A DNA stretch of 5,436 bases from Streptomyces lilacinus. GTDB taxonomy: Bacteria > Actinomycetota > Actinomycetes > Streptomycetales > Streptomycetaceae. Position numbers and translations under genes: made by a program. The notes beneath the pieces are model-generated. The model searched no databases, had not been told where the DNA came from, and saw nothing but the letters and a program-made list of their open reading frames with translations. The stretch is from NCBI GenBank assembly GCA_000715685.1, contig KL569517.1, forward strand, positions 21,952 to 27,387, written 5' to 3'. Every line of letters starts with the position of its first letter. Position 1 is the stretch's first letter. Positions 3,912 through 5,436 of this stretch are shown piece by piece.

Positions 3912-5436
3912 ATGGCTGAGCGTCAGAAGGATCGTCCGTGGCTGATGCGGACGTACGCCGGGCACTCCACGGCCGAGGCGTCCAACGAGCTCTACCGACG
4001 CAACCTCGCCAAGGGCCAGACCGGCCTCTCGGTCGCGTTCGACCTCCCGACGCAGACCGGCTACGACCCCGACCACATCCTCGCCCGCGGCGAGGTCGGA
4101 CGGGTCGGGGTCCCCGTCGGACACCTCGGCGACATGCGACGGCTGTTCCAGGACATCCCGCTGGAGCAGATGAACACCTCCATGACCATCAACGCCACCG
4201 CCATGTGGCTGCTGGCGATGTACCAGGTGGTCGCGGAGGAGCAGGGCGCGGACATCGCCAAGCTGCAGGGGACGACGCAGAACGACATCGTCAAGGAGTA
4301 CCTCTCGCGCGGGACGCACGTCTTCCCGCCGGGCCCCTCCCTGCGGCTGACCACCGACATGATCACCTACACGGTGAACAACATCCCCAAATGGAACCCG
4401 ATCAACATCTGCAGCTACCACCTGCAGGAGGCGGGGGCCACTCCGGTCCAGGAGATCTCGTACGCGATGTCCACCGCGATCGCCGTGCTCGACGCGGTGT
4501 TCGCGTCCGGCCAGATCCCCGAGGACCGCAAGGGCGAGGTCGTCGCCCGCATCTCCTTCTTCGTCAACGCGGGCGTCCGCTTCGTCGAGGAGATGTGCAA
4601 GATGCGCGCCTTCGGGCGCATCTGGGACCGGATCACCCACGAGCGCTACGGCATCGAGAACCCCAGGCAGCGCCGTTTCCGCTACGGCGTCCAGGTCAAC
4701 TCCCTCGGCCTGACCGAGGCCCAGCCGGAGAACAACGTCCAGCGCATCGTGCTCGAGATGCTGGCCGTCACCCTCTCCAAGGACGCCCGCGCCCGCGCCG
4801 TCCAGCTGCCCGCCTGGAACGAGGCGCTGGGCCTGCCCCGGCCCTGGGACCAGCAGTGGTCCCTGCGCATCCAGCAGGTCCTCGCCCACGAGAGCGACCT
4901 GCTGGAGTACGAGGACATCTTCGCCGGCTCGCACGTGATCGAGGCCAAGGTGGACGCCCTGGTCACCGAGTGCCTGGCCGAGATCGAGCGCATCCAGCGG
5001 ATGGGCGGCGCGATGGCCGCGGTGGAGTCCGGCTACCTCAAGTCGCAGCTGGTCTCCTCGCACGCCGAGCGCCGGGCCCGGATCGAGTCCGGCGAGGAGA
5101 AGATCGTCGGGGTCAACTGCTTCGAGGCCACCGAGCCCAACCCGCTGACCGCGGACCTCGACACCGCCATCATGACCGTCGACCCGGCCAACGAGGCCCG
5201 CGTCGTCGCCGCCCTGCACCGCTGGCGCGACGACCGCGACGAGGGCCGCGCCCAGGAGGCCCTCTCCGCGCTGAAGAAGGCGGCCGCCGGCACCGAGAAC
5301 CTGATGCCGGCCACCCTGGAGTGCGTACGGGCCGGGGTGACCACCGGCGAGTGGTCCTGGGCCCTGCGCGACGTCTTCGGGGAGTTCCGCGCCCCCACCG
5401 GCGTCGGCGGCGCGCCGCTGGCCGTCGCCGCCGAGG
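3912..5436 (+). CDS. ecm: Ethylmalonyl-CoA mutase (3' partial)
   Basis: Coenzyme B12-dependent mutase that rearranges (2R)-ethylmalonyl-CoA to (2S)-methylsuccinyl-CoA in the cytoplasm; often annotated meaA. The frame is open to the window edge: 508 codons and one base are visible, of roughly 675 expected. The visible part is the substrate-binding barrel and following linker: RPWLMRTYAGHSTAEASN (8-25), GLSVAFDLPTQTGYDPDH (38-55), GTTQNDIVKEY (120-130) and CSYHLQEAGATPVQE (167-181), which contains the family's active-site Tyr-His (169-170). The C-terminal cobalamin domain with DxHxxG should lie beyond base 5436. The overall sequence matches Streptomyces MeaA/Ecm as remembered better than methylmalonyl-CoA mutase (for example PTQTGYD where methylmalonyl-CoA mutase has ATHRGYD). 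Isobutyryl-CoA mutase is less likely because of the ccr linkage and because that enzyme splits its B12 domain into a separate subunit. ATG 3912 fits the family N-terminus (MAERQKDRPW). No clear ribosome binding site precedes it, suggesting translation coupled to ccr. Confidence 0.93.
   Translation, partial: MAERQKDRPWLMRTYAGHSTAEASNELYRRNLAKGQTGLSVAFDLPTQTGYDPDHILARGEVGRVGVPVGHLGDMRRLFQDIPLEQMNTSMTINATAMWLLAMYQVVAEEQGADIAKLQGTTQNDIVKEYLSRGTHVFPPGPSLRLTTDMITYTVNNIPKWNPINICSYHLQEAGATPVQEISYAMSTAIAVLDAVFASGQIPEDRKGEVVARISFFVNAGVRFVEEMCKMRAFGRIWDRITHERYGIENPRQRRFRYGVQVNSLGLTEAQPENNVQRIVLEMLAVTLSKDARARAVQLPAWNEALGLPRPWDQQWSLRIQQVLAHESDLLEYEDIFAGSHVIEAKVDALVTECLAEIERIQRMGGAMAAVESGYLKSQLVSSHAERRARIESGEEKIVGVNCFEATEPNPLTADLDTAIMTVDPANEARVVAALHRWRDDRDEGRAQEALSALKKAAAGTENLMPATLECVRAGVTTGEWSWALRDVFGEFRAPTGVGGAPLAVAAE

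Noticed and set aside
1..5436. Mobile elements, CRISPR arrays, tRNA or rRNA genes, phage genes
   Set aside because: No transposase or integrase motif, no regularly spaced repeats, no tRNA-like cloverleaf with CCA or T-loop motif, and no compositional break were seen. The window reads as core chromosomal metabolism.

Overview
The window is very GC-rich, with G or C at nearly every third codon position. It carries four genes on the + strand that together read as the ethylmalonyl-CoA locus of a Streptomyces or close actinomycete relative: a tandem-domain 3-hydroxybutyryl-CoA dehydrogenase, a TetR-type regulator, crotonyl-CoA carboxylase/reductase (ccr) and ethylmalonyl-CoA mutase (ecm, formerly meaA). 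The ccr and ecm products closely resemble the Streptomyces proteins as I remember them. No database search was possible.

Layout. Bases 1-1239 hold the 3' part of the dehydrogenase gene, which is cut by the window edge. Bases 1240-1339 hold a terminator hairpin (1266-1307) followed directly by an extended -10 promoter whose predicted start coincides with the ATG of the regulator, so that gene is probably leaderless. The tetR-type gene runs 1340-2200 and is closed by a 14-bp terminator hairpin (2222-2252). Bases 2253-2565 are a 313-bp non-coding region in front of ccr. It holds a well-formed sigma-70-like promoter (2308-2336) whose 17-bp spacer contains a perfect 6-3-6 palindrome, with a degenerate second copy exactly 22 bp upstream. 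Next comes a leader of about 220 nt that opens with a potential three-way RNA junction (2340-2417). The ccr gene (GTG start at 2566, good Shine-Dalgarno) ends at 3903, and ecm starts 8 nt later and runs off the right edge.

How the genes work together. Acetoacetyl-CoA is reduced to 3-hydroxybutyryl-CoA by the dehydrogenase and dehydrated to crotonyl-CoA by an enzyme not in this window. Ccr reductively carboxylates crotonyl-CoA to (2S)-ethylmalonyl-CoA. After epimerisation, Ecm rearranges it to methylsuccinyl-CoA. The route replaces the glyoxylate shunt for acetate assimilation, and ethylmalonyl-CoA is also a polyketide extender unit, so control of ccr matters. The metabolic genes are an established system. 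The parts that look undescribed are regulatory: the palindrome-in-spacer promoter, the structured ccr leader, and the insulated leaderless regulator between the two metabolic units.
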